A stretch of 64,000 nt of DNA from Andreprevotia lacus DSM 23236 (GCF_900176275.1 NZ_FWXD01000011.1:1-64000), one strand, 5' to 3'. Positions 9,176 to 18,960 are shown, counted from the first letter of the stretch. Numbers and translations are program-made. The notes: generated from the sequence alone by a model not told the origin.

Positions 9176-9219
9176 GCCCATGCCGCACTTTTGAATCTGA
9201 ACGAAATCCGGGAGTTTGC

Positions 9220-9924
9220 ATGCAACGTCTGATCGCTTCGCTGTTTGTTGCCACACTGGCCACGACCGCCTGGGCTGAAACGCTCAATTACAACGTGGTG
9301 AATCTGGAGGCCAATGCCAGCCGCGAGGTCGGCAATGACATTGCCTATGCCACGCTCTTTGTCGAGCTGACCGAGGCCGATCCGACCAAGCTGGCTGACC
9401 GCGTCAACCAGCCGCTGGCGCAGGCCATCAAGATTGTCAAGCAAGTGCCGGTGGTGCAATCGGGCGGTACTGGCTATTCCACCTATCCGGTGTACGACAA
9501 CAAGACCGGCAAGCAGCAGGGCTGGCGTGGTCGTGGCGAGTTGCGCCTGAGCAGCCGCGATTTTGCCGCGCTGTCGAGGGTGCTGGGCCAATTGCAGTCG
9601 GCCAACGGCGGCCCCGGCCTGCAACTGGCCGATGTGCGCTATGGCGTATCGGAGCAGCAGCGTGACCAGGTCGAGAACGAGCTGATCGAAGAAAGCCTCA
9701 AGGCCTTCCGTCAGCGTGCCGATCTGATCCGCAAGACCATGGCCGGCCAGAGCTGGAAGGTGGTCAATATCAATGTGAATACCGGCCCGGCACCGCAGCC
9801 TGTTCCGGTCATGCAGCGCACTTTCAAGGCTGCGGCCATGGCGGCTGATTCTGCACCGGCGCTGGAGGGTGGCGAGAGCCGCGTTTCGGTCTCGGTGAAC
9901 GGTAGCGTGCAGATCAACGAGTAA
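9220..9924 (+). CDS. Periplasmic SIMPL-domain (DUF541) protein
   Basis: A 234-aa exported protein. Signal peptide MQRLIASLFVATLATTAWA, then a SIMPL/DUF541 fold: an N-terminal strand with NLEANASREVGNDIAYATLFVE, the GxGxYSTYPVY-like stretch (GGTGYSTYPVYDN), and a C-terminal VSVSVNGSVQINE strand. Family members (YggE, BP26) are periplasmic and linked to oxidative or envelope stress; the molecular role is unknown. The start is supported by GGGAG at 9210-9214. The ygfX-like gene begins 2 nt after the stop, so they are almost certainly one operon. Confidence 0.88.
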   Translation: MQRLIASLFVATLATTAWAETLNYNVVNLEANASREVGNDIAYATLFVELTEADPTKLADRVNQPLAQAIKIVKQVPVVQSGGTGYSTYPVYDNKTGKQQGWRGRGELRLSSRDFAALSRVLGQLQSANGGPGLQLADVRYGVSEQQRDQVENELIEESLKAFRQRADLIRKTMAGQSWKVVNINVNTGPAPQPVPVMQRTFKAAAMAADSAPALEGGESRVSVSVNGSVQINE

Positions 9925-9926
9925 GC

Positions 9927-10352
9927 GTGCAGCCGCCATCCTTGCTGCTTGGGCCGTCGCGCCGGGCGCGCGGCTTGTTGGTCACCTGCCATGCGCTTGC
10001 GCTGGCGGTGACCATTGCGCTCCCGTTGCCATGGTGGCCGCCGGCATCGCTGCTGATCGCGCTATCGTGGTGGCAGGCGCGGCGCACGGTGCTGCCGTTG
10101 CGCCTGAGCGCTTTGCCCGACGGTCAGATCAGGCTGGACTGGCCGGACGGCCGCAGCGAGGATGCCATGCTGCAGCCGTCCACCCGGGTAACCGGCTGGC
10201 TGACGGTGCTGCACCTGCATGTTGATGGCCGCAGATTGGCCGTGCCGCTCTGGCCTGATAGCGGTGATGCCGAGTTGTTGCGCCAGTGGCGCGTGTGGCT
10301 ACGCTGGCATTGGCCAGCCTTGCAACGCAACAATCCCATGGTTTCCGAATGA
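9927..10352 (+). CDS. YgfX-like small inner-membrane protein
   Basis: A 141-aa protein with GTG start, 2 nt after the SIMPL gene. Two closely spaced hydrophobic helices (residues about 18-50, separated by a Pro-Trp turn) are followed by a cytosolic beta-rich part with RLDWPDGR and a C-terminal WRVWLRWHW. Length and layout match the YgfX/CptA family (Pfam Membrane-bound toxin component). In enterobacteria ygfX sits with sdhE; no sdhE-like gene is visible here, so a toxin-antitoxin function should not be assumed. It overlaps the following acetyltransferase gene by 4 nt. Confidence 0.6.
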   Translation: MQPPSLLLGPSRRARGLLVTCHALALAVTIALPLPWWPPASLLIALSWWQARRTVLPLRLSALPDGQIRLDWPDGRSEDAMLQPSTRVTGWLTVLHLHVDGRRLAVPLWPDSGDAELLRQWRVWLRWHWPALQRNNPMVSE

Positions 10353-10813
10353 CACCTGTTTATCTGCCTGCGCAAGCACAGGATTTCGAGGCACTGCTGG
10401 CGCTGCGCATCCGCGCCATGCGGCCCAGTCTGGCGCGCATCGGCCGCTTTGACCCCGAGCGAGCACGGGCACGTTTTCGCGACAGCTTTCACCCTGCCGC
10501 CACCTGCAAGATCATGCTGGGCGATGTGTGTGCCGGTTTCTATGCATTGCGGGCACTGCCGGACAGCCTGGAGCTGGATCACCTGTATATCGAGCCAGAT
10601 CAGCAAGGGTGCGGGCTGGGCGCAGCAGTGCTGGCGCATGTGTTCGCGCACGCTGACGCGATTGGCCTGCCAGTGCATGTCGGCGCCTTGCGTGACAGCG
10701 ATTCCAACCGCTTTTATCGCCGGCACGGTTTTGTGCAGAGTGGCGAGAGCGAGTGGGATATCCATTACGCCCGCCCGCCAGCAGTGGTTCAGGCAAACAG
10801 CACCAGCGGGTAA
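10349..10813 (+). CDS. GNAT-family N-acetyltransferase
   Basis: A 154-aa cytoplasmic acyl-CoA-dependent acetyltransferase of unknown substrate. Motif A is visible as [21 protein letters not shown], with the Q-x-x-G-x-G pyrophosphate loop, and motif B as [18 protein letters not shown]. The start ATG overlaps the upstream stop (ATGA at 10349-10352), implying translational coupling; the longer in-frame start inside ygfX is unlikely. The last 25 nt overlap the convergent ATPase gene. Confidence 0.88.
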   Translation: MTPVYLPAQAQDFEALLALRIRAMRPSLARIGRFDPERARARFRDSFHPAATCKIMLGDVCAGFYALRALPDSLELDHLYIEPDQQGCGLGAAVLAHVFAHADAIGLPVHVGALRDSDSNRFYRRHGFVQSGESEWDIHYARPPAVVQANSTSG

Positions 10814-11574
10814 TCGGCCCCGTCGGGATGGGCCAGCACATGCGCCGGCAGGCCGTATGCCGCCTCCAGGTGGGCGGGGGTCAGCACCTCGGCCGGTGTA
10901 CCGGCAGCGATGGCTTTGCCATCTGCCAGCAGCAGCAAGCGGTCGCACCAGCGCGCCGCCAGGTTGACGTCATGCAATACCAGCAGCGCAGCGATGCCCT
11001 CATCGCGAGCCAGCGCGGCAACGGCATCCAGCAATTGCCGCTGATGGCGCGGGTCGAGGTTGGCAGTGGGTTCATCCAGCAGCAGTAAACGGTATTCGCT
11101 GCGGCCTTTGCAGGCCAGCAATTGCAGCAGCACGCGCGCCAGCTGCACGCGCTGCTGCTCGCCACCGGACAGCGACAGATAGCGGCGCTGGCCAAGGTCG
11201 GCAATATCGGCATAGGCCAGCGTGCGTTGCTGCAAGTCATGCAAGGCAGCAGGTGAGAGTTCTGGATAGGGATAGGCGCCCATCGCCACCACGCTACCCA
11301 CATCCAGATCGAAAGCCAGCGAAGGCGCTTGCGGCAGCACGGCGCGTTGCCGTGCCAGCTCGCTGCTGCGCAACTGTGCCAGCGGTTTGCCGTGCAGGGT
11401 GACAGCGCCACCGGCCGGTGTCAGCTCGCCTGCCAAGGTGGCCAGTAAGGTTGATTTACCGGCACCGTTGGCGCCCAGCACACCCCATACACTGCCGGCA
11501 GGTAGCGTCAGATCAATGCCCGACAGCACGGTGCGATGGCCGCGTGCGCAGGCCAGTGCCCGGGCGGTCAGCAT
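10789..11574 (-). CDS. hmuV: Heme/iron-type ABC transporter ATP-binding protein (HmuV-like)
   Basis: A 261-aa ABC ATPase. Walker [10 protein letters not shown], signature [16 protein letters not shown], Walker [13 protein letters not shown] and H-loop [12 protein letters not shown]. It resembles the FecE/HmuV/BtuD group that powers heme, siderophore or cobalamin import. It overlaps the permease gene by 7 nt. Its position behind a Fur-boxed hemP makes heme the most likely substrate (inference from context). Confidence 0.85.
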   Translation of the reverse strand: MLTARALACARGHRTVLSGIDLTLPAGSVWGVLGANGAGKSTLLATLAGELTPAGGAVTLHGKPLAQLRSSELARQRAVLPQAPSLAFDLDVGSVVAMGAYPYPELSPAALHDLQQRTLAYADIADLGQRRYLSLSGGEQQRVQLARVLLQLLACKGRSEYRLLLLDEPTANLDPRHQRQLLDAVAALARDEGIAALLVLHDVNLAARWCDRLLLLADGKAIAAGTPAEVLTPAHLEAAYGLPAHVLAHPDGADYPLVLFA

Positions 11575-12584
11575 GCGCGCCCTTGCCTGACCAGCAGCCA
11601 GATGAAGAAGGGCCCGCCCACCAGGCTGGTGACGATGCCGATGGGAATTTCGGATGGGGCCATGGCGACACGTGCCAGCCAGTCAGCCAGGGTCAGGCAG
11701 AGTGCGCCGGCCACGATGCTGTTGGGCAGCAGCCAGCGGTGGTCGCTGCCCAAGGGCAGACGCAGTAGGTGCGGCACGATCAGGCCAATGAAGCCGATGG
11801 CGCCGGTGATGGCCACCAGCGGCCCCACCAGCAAGGCAACGGCAACGATGATGCGGCGGCGCAGCGGCGCCAGTGCAAAGCCCAGATGCTGGGCTTCGCG
11901 CTCGCCCAGCAACAGCGCATTCAGTGCGCGCCAGTCACGGCATAGCCGCCAGCACAGCAGCGCTACCCACGGCACCAGCCAGGCCAGCAGTGGCCAGCTG
12001 GCACCACTCAGACTGCCCAGGTTCCAGAAGGTGAGCGAGCGTAGCTGCCCGTCGTCGGCTTGATAGGTAAACAGGCCGATCACGCTACCGCAAAGGGCAT
12101 TGATGGCAATGCCGGCCAGCAAGAGATTGGCAACGCCGATTTGCCGGCTGCCCAGCTGGTAGGCCAGTGCGGTGGCCAGCAGGCTGCCGGCAAAAGCGGC
12201 GGGAATGATGACAGGCAAGGTCGGGGCGCCAAGTACGATGGCAGCCACGGCGCCCAGCGCGCCGCCGAGCGAGATGCCGATCAAGCCCGGCTCGGCCAGC
12301 GGGTTGCGGAACAGCGCCTGTATGGCCGCACCGGATACCGCCAAGCCTGCGCCGGCGGTGACGGCCAGCACGATGCGCGGCAGACGCACCTGCAGCAGCA
12401 CGTTGAGCCACAGTGCAGCATCGTCGCCAGCGTCGCCGCGCAGCAAACGGGGTAGCGCAGCCAGTGGCAGCGATACGGCACCGCTGAGCGCGGACGCCAG
12501 CACAGCGACGAGCAGCAGCGCCAGCAGCAAGAGCAGCACCCGCGCCGGCGTTAGTTTGAAAAGGGAATTCGGGCTTGGCTTCAC
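11568..12584 (-). CDS. hmuU: FecCD-family heme/iron permease (HmuU-like)
   Basis: A 338-aa inner-membrane permease with about ten hydrophobic helices. FecCD landmarks include [42 protein letters not shown] and a C-terminal GLIVPHLLR followed by [20 protein letters not shown]. It works as a dimer with the overlapping ATPase. The start is a GTG at 12584 with a poor ribosome site, so the N-terminus is uncertain. It lies 37 nt downstream of hemP. No periplasmic binding protein gene is adjacent. Confidence 0.87.
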   Translation of the reverse strand: MKPSPNSLFKLTPARVLLLLLALLLVAVLASALSGAVSLPLAALPRLLRGDAGDDAALWLNVLLQVRLPRIVLAVTAGAGLAVSGAAIQALFRNPLAEPGLIGISLGGALGAVAAIVLGAPTLPVIIPAAFAGSLLATALAYQLGSRQIGVANLLLAGIAINALCGSVIGLFTYQADDGQLRSLTFWNLGSLSGASWPLLAWLVPWVALLCWRLCRDWRALNALLLGEREAQHLGFALAPLRRRIIVAVALLVGPLVAITGAIGFIGLIVPHLLRLPLGSDHRWLLPNSIVAGALCLTLADWLARVAMAPSEIPIGIVTSLVGGPFFIWLLVRQGRAC

Positions 12585-12621
12585 GCCCGCATGTTAATGC
12601 AAGACGTGGCAATCGGCGTGC

Positions 12622-12789
12622 TCATTTGGTCAGGATCAGCTTGCCTTGACGGGTTTCCTGCAAGGTATAGCGCACGCCATTGTGCTCGATGATGGCAGTG
12701 CGCTGGGTGCCGAGCAGTGCCTGGCTATCGATGATTCTGGTCTCCGGCGTGATGGGGGCAGATGCCGGGGTAGGGGGTGGTGTCGTCAT
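12622..12789 (-). CDS. hemP: Hemin uptake protein HemP
   Basis: A 55-aa gene. The family signature is clear: RIIDSQALLG, then IIEHNGVRYTLQETRQGKLILTK at the C-terminus, which is the conserved core of HemP. The N-terminal 15 residues are Pro/Thr-rich linker. In Burkholderia and relatives, HemP is Fur-controlled and needed for expression of heme uptake genes. Here it is the first gene of hemP-hmuU-hmuV. The start ATG is 10 nt downstream of a Fur-like box. Confidence 0.92.
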   Translation of the reverse strand: MTTPPPTPASAPITPETRIIDSQALLGTQRTAIIEHNGVRYTLQETRQGKLILTK

Positions 12790-12798
12790 GTCTGCATG

Positions 12799-12820
12799 TT
12801 AATGATAATAGTTCTTATTT
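12799..12820. promoter_or_regulatory. Putative Fur box upstream of hemP
   Basis: TTAATGATAATAGTTCTTATTT matches the Fur pattern of GATAAT-type hexamers in head-to-tail and inverted arrangement (AATGATAAT then an imperfect inverted half). On the minus strand it overlaps a TATTAT -10-like element directly upstream of hemP. It sits in an AT-rich patch within GC-rich surroundings. Iron repression is expected from the family; binding is not proven. Confidence 0.7.
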
Positions 12821-12988
12821 GTAAAGGTGTTGGCCTTGCCGCTTGTCGCCGGCCAGAGGGCCGGCCATTGCGAGAGGAGGGGGGCAGGCGGCGGTGGATG
12901 CGGCGCCTGCACCCGATCCGCCTTGGTCACCAGCGCGTAGGCAGGTGCCGAACTGGTATGATGGCGGCGCCACAGACTCCGCTCGTTC

Positions 12989-15634
12989 ATGACCTCTTTC
13001 CTGGCCCTTATACCGCTGCAGATGCCCGATCTGCATGCGCTGCCCGCCGCGCAAACCGTGGTGCTGACGGTAAACAACCGTCTGGCGCGGCGGCTGAACA
13101 CGGCTTTTGTGCAGCAATTGGTGCATAACGGGCAGGCGGCTGCGGAGTTGCCGGCCATCCTGCCGCTGGCTGCCTGGCATGCGCAGCAGGCCGATGCGGC
13201 GTTGTTTGTGCCCGACGAGGCCGTGCCGGTACAGGTGCTGGATGGTTTCGCTGCCCAGTTGCTGTGGGCGCAGGCCATCAAGCAGGAAGAAAAAGACCGT
13301 CCGCTGTTCGACGAGCGCCAGCTGGCCGCACTGGCGGCCGAGGCCGACAGCCTGATCCGCGAGTGGGCACTGCGCCTGCATGCCGTCGATGAAACCGATG
13401 AATCGCGCCAGCTGGTGCGCTGGCAGCAGCGCTACCGCAAGTTGCTGGCCCGGCTGGATGCTGAAGATGGTGAGCAGGCCATCGAGCGCACCGTGCGGCT
13501 GCTGGAGCAGGGCAAGTTGCGTGCCCCGCTGCATCTGGTGCTGGCCGGTTTTCGCGATCTCTCGCCGCGCATGCAGCGCTTGCTGGCGGCGATGGGCGCG
13601 CAAGGTACGCAGTGTCATCAACTGGAAGAAGCCCCGCCGCAGGTCAGCACTGCGCCTGCGCGTTTCATGGCGGCTGACCGCACTGCCGAGTGGCGCGCCG
13701 CCGCGCAGTGGGCCGCGCGCAAACTGCAGGCCGACCCGGATGGCCGCTATGCCATCCTGGCCCCCCGGCTGGAAAACGATGCGCCGTTTGCACGCCGCGT
13801 GCTGGTGCAGACGCTGGGCAACCCCGATCTGTTCAACATCGCCATTGGCCGGCCGTTGGCCGACTGGCCGCTGGTGCAGGCCGCACTGGCGTGGCTTACC
13901 GTACTGGCCGGTTTCGGCAGCTGGAGCCCGGCGGAGCTGGGTGCGGCGCTGCTGGCCGGGCATTGCGTGGGCGATCTGTCCGAAGCCGGTGAACGTGCGC
14001 GGCTGGACGCGCAATGGCGCTGGCGGGGCAGCATGCAGGTGGGCCCGCATGAATGGCTGCGCCAGCTGTTTACCTGCCCGCAACTCTCTGCTGCGTGGCC
14101 ACAGGCGCGTGCCGCCTTCGACGATGGCCGGCGCAATGCGCGCAGCGACATCTGGGCCCGCCGCTTCGTGGCCAGCCTGACCGCGCTGGGTTTCCCGGGC
14201 GAGCGCGGGCTGGATAGCGCGGCCTTCCAGGTGCAGGACGAATTCAAGGCATTGCTGACCCGCTTTGCCGGGCTGGCCGGTGTGGCCGGCGAGCTGAATG
14301 CGCGTGGCGCAGTGCAATTGCTGCAGCGCCTGGCGCGCGAAACACCCTTCCAGCCACAACGCAGCGCACTGGCTCGGCTGGACGTGCTGGGCCTGCTGGA
14401 AGCCGAAGGCGAGCGCTGGGACGGCGTGTGGATGCTGGGCATGACCGACGACGTGTTGCCGAGCATTCCCAAGCCTAACCCGCTGCTGCCGCTGACCGCG
14501 CTGCGCGCTGCCGGCGCGCCACGTGCCACACCCGAGCGCGAGTTGGCCTATGCGCAGGCGCTGTTTGCCGCGCTGCGTGATGCCGCGCCTGAGGTCATCG
14601 TCAGCCATGCCGAGCTGGATGGCGAGCGCGAGCTGCGCCCGTCGCCACTGATTGCCGATCTGCTGCCGACGGCGTGGCGGCCACTGCCGGAAGTTGCAGT
14701 CGAACCCATCGCGCTCGATACCGCAGTGGACGAACAAGGCCCAGCGCTGAATGAAAAAGACGTGGTCAACGGCGGCGTGGCGGTGCTGGAGGCACAGGCG
14801 CGCAACCCGCTGTGGGCCTATGTGCGCTACCGCCTGGGCGCGCGTGAACTGCCAGCCTATGCCGAGCAAGTACCACTCAGCCTGCGTGGCGTATTCATGC
14901 ACAAGGCCATGGAAACACTGTGGCGGCAACTGGCCGATTCGGCCACGTTGCAAGCGGCACATGCCGAAGGCCGCTTGCCGGCGCTGATCGCGCAGGCGGT
15001 GGAGGAGGCGGCGCCGCGCTGCCTGGAAGACCTGCCGCCAGTGATCCGCAATCTGGAATGCGCACGCGCCAGCAGCGTGATCGCCGCATGGCTCGAACTG
15101 GAGCTAGGCCGCCTGCCATTCGCGGTGGCCGCCACCGAGGCACCGCATACCTGGCGCCATGGCCCGCTCAATCTGAATCTGCGGCTGGACCGGCTGGACC
15201 GGCTGGCCGATGGCAGCGCGGTGGTGGTCGACTACAAGACTGGCAAGCGGCTGGATATTTCCGGCTGGGCCAAGGACAGGCCCACCGAGCTGCAACTGCC
15301 GTTGTATGCATCGGCCATGGCCGACGATGTGCGCGGCGTGCTGCTGGCCGGCCTGCATGCGCGCGAAGTCGGTGCGCGCGGCGTGGCTGACGTGGCCTTG
15401 GGCTTGCCCGGCGTGCCGACCTTGGCCGAGCTGGACCCGGACAAGGATGCGCTGGGCGGTCTGGACTGGGACGGACTGCGCGCGCGCTGGCAGCAGGCCA
15501 TCCACATGCTGGCCGATGAATTCGTAGCCGGCCATGCGGCCAACAGCACCGAACAGCCCGGTGCGCTCGACTATTGTGATGCACTGCCCTTCCTGCGCGT
15601 GACGCTGGAGCAGGACGAGGAGGAGGGCGCGTGA
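12989..15634 (+). CDS. addB: AddB-like PD-(D/E)XK nuclease of betaproteobacterial AddAB pair
   Basis: An 881-aa protein, the inactivated-helicase plus nuclease partner of the downstream UvrD-like helicase. The N-terminus has VLTVNNRLARRL where an ATPase would have a Walker A; no functional GKT is seen. The C-terminal nuclease is marked by VVVDYKTGKR (about 744-753) followed by TELQLPLYA (about 768), the conserved D..DYK..Q/Y set. Expected role: processing of double-strand ends for RecA loading, in place of RecBCD. The start ATG at 12989 has a weak ribosome site; M12 is an alternative. It overlaps addA by 4 nt. Confidence 0.85.
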   Translation: MTSFLALIPLQMPDLHALPAAQTVVLTVNNRLARRLNTAFVQQLVHNGQAAAELPAILPLAAWHAQQADAALFVPDEAVPVQVLDGFAAQLLWAQAIKQEEKDRPLFDERQLAALAAEADSLIREWALRLHAVDETDESRQLVRWQQRYRKLLARLDAEDGEQAIERTVRLLEQGKLRAPLHLVLAGFRDLSPRMQRLLAAMGAQGTQCHQLEEAPPQVSTAPARFMAADRTAEWRAAAQWAARKLQADPDGRYAILAPRLENDAPFARRVLVQTLGNPDLFNIAIGRPLADWPLVQAALAWLTVLAGFGSWSPAELGAALLAGHCVGDLSEAGERARLDAQWRWRGSMQVGPHEWLRQLFTCPQLSAAWPQARAAFDDGRRNARSDIWARRFVASLTALGFPGERGLDSAAFQVQDEFKALLTRFAGLAGVAGELNARGAVQLLQRLARETPFQPQRSALARLDVLGLLEAEGERWDGVWMLGMTDDVLPSIPKPNPLLPLTALRAAGAPRATPERELAYAQALFAALRDAAPEVIVSHAELDGERELRPSPLIADLLPTAWRPLPEVAVEPIALDTAVDEQGPALNEKDVVNGGVAVLEAQARNPLWAYVRYRLGARELPAYAEQVPLSLRGVFMHKAMETLWRQLADSATLQAAHAEGRLPALIAQAVEEAAPRCLEDLPPVIRNLECARASSVIAAWLELELGRLPFAVAATEAPHTWRHGPLNLNLRLDRLDRLADGSAVVVDYKTGKRLDISGWAKDRPTELQLPLYASAMADDVRGVLLAGLHAREVGARGVADVALGLPGVPTLAELDPDKDALGGLDWDGLRARWQQAIHMLADEFVAGHAANSTEQPGALDYCDALPFLRVTLEQDEEEGA

Positions 15635-18600
15635 GCGGCAAGCAGCCACAAGACTGGCAGCAACGGCTGCAGGCCGTAGATGCTGCCGCATCGTATCTGG
15701 TGCAGGCGCCGGCTGGCTCGGGCAAGACCGAGCTGTTGACCGACCGCATTCTGGCCTTGCTGCCCACCGTGGAGCGGCCCGAGGAAGTCGTCGCCATTAC
15801 CTTCACGCGCAAGGCCGCAGCGGAAATGCACGCGCGCGTGATGCACAAGCTGGCCGCCGCACGCGGCCCGGCGCCGGATGCCGAGCACGCGCGGCGCAGC
15901 TGGCAACTGGCGCGTGCCGTGCTGGAGCACGATGCACGGCAGGGCTGGCATCTGCTTGACCACCCCGGCCGGCTGACCATACAGACCATTGACTCGTTCT
16001 GCGCCGGTCTGGTGCGGCGCATGCCGTATCTGAGCCAGCTTGGCGGCATGCCGGCCACGGTGGATGATGCACGCCCGCACTACCAAGCGGCGGCGCGCGC
16101 CACGCTGGCGCTGGCCGATCACGCGCTGCTGGGCGAACCGATCCGCACCCTGGTGCATCACCTTGATGTAGACCTTGCCGCGACCGAAGCGCTGCTGGCC
16201 GATATGCTGGCCAGCCGCGACCAGTGGTTGCCGCTGCTGGGCAGCATGGCCAGTGCCTTTGACGCTGAGGGGCTGCAGCACGATCGCGAATTGCTGGAAC
16301 ACAATCTGCAGGCGGTGGTGATCGAGGAGCTGCAGGCGCTGAGCGATGCGATGCCCTTCGGCTGGTATCACGAGCTGGCGCCGCTGGCGCGGCAGTCGGC
16401 CGAGCTGCTGGAGCCGGAAAAGCCCGGTGTATTGACCGCACTGGCCGGCTGGGGCGACGTGCCGCTGTCGTGCACACCACAGGCGCTGCCGCAGTGGCAG
16501 GCGCTGCAGACCCTGCTGCTCACAGGCGGCAAACTGCGCAGCCCGCGCGGGCTGAACAAGAATCTGGGCTTTCCACCCGGCTGTGCACACAAGGAGGCCA
16601 TGGCGCTGTGGCTGGACCAGCAGGGCGTTGACCCGCTGGCCGAATGGATCACGCGCCTTGCCGCCGTGCATACCTTGCCACAACCGCAGTTCGACGATGC
16701 GCAATGGCGCACGTTGGCGGCACTGCTGGCCACGCTCAAGCTCGCGGCGGCGCAATTGCTGGTGCGCTTTGCCGAGCAGGGCGAGGTCGATTTCACCGAA
16801 ATCGCCAGCCGCGCGCTCGACGCACTCGGCCAGAGTGATGCACCCAGCGAGCTGCTGTTGCGGCTGGATGCACGCATCCGCCACCTGCTGATCGACGAAT
16901 TCCAGGACACCAGCCAGCCGCAGATTGATCTGCTGGGCAAGCTCACCGCCGGCTGGCAGCCCGGCGACGGGCGCACGCTGTTTCTGGTGGGCGACCCGAT
17001 GCAGTCGATCTACCGCTTCCGCAAGGCGGATGTGGGCTTGTTCCTGGCCGTTCGTGATCATGGCGTGGGCGAGATCGCGCCGGGTTTTCTGGCGTTGACT
17101 GATAATTTCCGCTCGCAGGCCGGCATTGTCGATTGGGTGAACCAGACCTTTGTGCGGCTGTTCCCGGCGCATGACGATGCCGACAGCAGCGCCATTGCCT
17201 ATGCGCGCTCGGCGGCATTCAATGCGGCGTTGGCTGGTGATGCGGTCAGTTTTCACCCGGTATGGCGCCGTGATGATGGCAGTGCCGCTATGGATGAAGC
17301 CCAGCAAGTGCTGGCGCTGGTTCAGCAGGCGCTGGAAGCGGATGACAAGGGCACGGTGGCCATACTGGTGCGCGCCAAGAACCACGCCTATCGCATCGCA
17401 CGCAGGCTGGCACAGGCCGGCATCGCGCATCGCGCGGTCGATCTGGTGCCGCTGGCACAACGGCCGGTAGTGGCCGATCTGGTGCAGCTGACGCGCGCGC
17501 TGGCCCACCCGGGCGACCGGCTGGCCTGGCTGTGCGTGCTGCGCGCGCCGTGGTGCGGCCTTACGCTGCACAGCCTGACCGTGCTGTGCGGCCACGACCA
17601 TGCCTCGGCCGTGCCGTCTTTGCTGCAGCATGCGCCGCGCCTGGATGAACTGTTGCCCGGGCAACGTGCGCGGCTCGATGCGGTATTGCCCATCCTGCTG
17701 GATGAGCGCAATGCCAGTGGCACGCTGCCGTTTGCGGCCTGGGTGGAGCAGGTATGGCGACGGCTGCAGGGGCCGGCCATTTACGCCGCTGCGCGTGATG
17801 CGGTCGATGCCGAGCGCTTTTTCCAGCTGCTCGATACCCTGGCGCCCTATGGCGCGCTCGATCCGGCCGAGCTGGAGACCGCACTGGCCAAGCTCTACGC
17901 CACGCCCGACCCCGCCGCCAACCGGGTCGAGATCATGACCATGCACAAGTCCAAGGGCTTGCAGTTCGATACCGTCATCTTGCCAGGGCTGCACCGCAAG
18001 GCGCCGCCCGACCACCCGCCGTTGCTGCGGCTGGAGGTGACACAAGGCCGGCTGTTGCTGGGGCCGATCAAGCCACTGGCCGAGCGCGATGCCGACCCGG
18101 TGTCGCGCTATCTGGGCGAGCGCAACAAGCGCCGCGCCGCTTACGAGCTGGACCGGCTGCTCTACGTGGCTGCTACGCGTGCCAAGCGCCGGCTGCATCT
18201 GGTGGGCGAGCTGGCGATCAGCAGCAAGAATGGCGAGGTGAAGGCACCGCAATCATCCAGCCTGCTGGCACGGCTCTATCCCGTGCTGGGGCCGCAAACG
18301 CCACCGGCCGAGCTGCACGGTGCGGTTGCCCATGCCGGACCAGCTGCGCCGCCTGCGTTTACTTTCGTGCCGCAGGCGCATCTGCCACCGCAGGCCGAGC
18401 TGACGTCAGCCGAGCCGGCCTTTGGGCGTTTTGAACTGGTAGGTGCGTCGGTGGAGGCCATTACCGGCACGGTGCTGCATGCGTGGTTGGAGCGCATCGG
18501 GATAGACGGCCTGGCGGCTTGGCCGGCCAGCCAGTTGGCCGCAGCGCAAGCGCAGATGCAGCGGCAGTTGCAGCGAGCCGGGCTGGCGCAGCATGAGGCC

Positions 18601-18960
18601 GGTACGGCCGCGCAGGTCGTGCACGATGCCTTGTTGGCCACCATGAATGATGAGCGTGGCCGCTGGTTGCTGGGGCAGCCGGCGCGGCGCGAATGGCGCT
18701 TGGTTGATGCGGCTGGCAAGGTGGCGGTGATCGATCTCGCGCTGCAGACCGATGCCGGCTGGCTGGTGGTCGATTTCAAGACGGCCCGGCCGCACGATGA
18801 TGAAACGGGCGATGCGTTCGCCGCACGCATGCAGAAGCAGCATGCAGGCCAGCTGGCCAGCTATGCCGCGTTGTTGGCGCAACTGACCGGTCAGCCGGTG
18901 GCGACAGCGCTCTATTTGCCGCGTGCGGGCATGTGGCTGCAGGCTGGTTTTAGCGCTTGA
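15631..18960 (+). CDS. addA: AddA-like UvrD/REP helicase-nuclease
   Basis: A 1109-aa protein with GTG start in the GTGA overlap with addB. SF1A helicase motifs in order: Walker A APAGSGKTELL (26-36), Ia ITFTRKAAAEM, TIDSFCAGLVRRMPYL, motif II LLIDEFQDTSQPQ (about 419), III LVGDPMQSIYRFRKADV, IV LTDNFRSQ, V TMHKSKGLQFDTVILPGL and VI LLYVAATRAKRR. The C-terminal nuclease has VIDLALQ and VVDFKTARP (about 1048), then QLASYAALL. All motifs look intact, so an active end-resection enzyme is expected together with AddB. The stop overlaps the convergent small gene by 11 nt. Confidence 0.92.
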   Translation: MSGKQPQDWQQRLQAVDAAASYLVQAPAGSGKTELLTDRILALLPTVERPEEVVAITFTRKAAAEMHARVMHKLAAARGPAPDAEHARRSWQLARAVLEHDARQGWHLLDHPGRLTIQTIDSFCAGLVRRMPYLSQLGGMPATVDDARPHYQAAARATLALADHALLGEPIRTLVHHLDVDLAATEALLADMLASRDQWLPLLGSMASAFDAEGLQHDRELLEHNLQAVVIEELQALSDAMPFGWYHELAPLARQSAELLEPEKPGVLTALAGWGDVPLSCTPQALPQWQALQTLLLTGGKLRSPRGLNKNLGFPPGCAHKEAMALWLDQQGVDPLAEWITRLAAVHTLPQPQFDDAQWRTLAALLATLKLAAAQLLVRFAEQGEVDFTEIASRALDALGQSDAPSELLLRLDARIRHLLIDEFQDTSQPQIDLLGKLTAGWQPGDGRTLFLVGDPMQSIYRFRKADVGLFLAVRDHGVGEIAPGFLALTDNFRSQAGIVDWVNQTFVRLFPAHDDADSSAIAYARSAAFNAALAGDAVSFHPVWRRDDGSAAMDEAQQVLALVQQALEADDKGTVAILVRAKNHAYRIARRLAQAGIAHRAVDLVPLAQRPVVADLVQLTRALAHPGDRLAWLCVLRAPWCGLTLHSLTVLCGHDHASAVPSLLQHAPRLDELLPGQRARLDAVLPILLDERNASGTLPFAAWVEQVWRRLQGPAIYAAARDAVDAERFFQLLDTLAPYGALDPAELETALAKLYATPDPAANRVEIMTMHKSKGLQFDTVILPGLHRKAPPDHPPLLRLEVTQGRLLLGPIKPLAERDADPVSRYLGERNKRRAAYELDRLLYVAATRAKRRLHLVGELAISSKNGEVKAPQSSSLLARLYPVLGPQTPPAELHGAVAHAGPAAPPAFTFVPQAHLPPQAELTSAEPAFGRFELVGASVEAITGTVLHAWLERIGIDGLAAWPASQLAAAQAQMQRQLQRAGLAQHEAGTAAQVVHDALLATMNDERGRWLLGQPARREWRLVDAAGKVAVIDLALQTDAGWLVVDFKTARPHDDETGDAFAARMQKQHAGQLASYAALLAQLTGQPVATALYLPRAGMWLQAGFSA

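Noticed and set aside
9927-10352. Toxin-antitoxin system based on the YgfX-like gene
   Set aside because: No sdhE or other antitoxin-like gene is adjacent, so only family similarity is claimed.
12815-14962. 715-aa open frame antisense to addB
   Set aside because: It lies wholly over a gene with strong nuclease motifs, is rich in Gln, Arg, Ala and His as expected for the complement of GC-rich coding DNA, and shows no domain or ribosome site.
15571-18252. 893-aa open frame antisense to addA
   Set aside because: Antisense shadow of a gene with all SF1 helicase motifs; no recognisable protein features.
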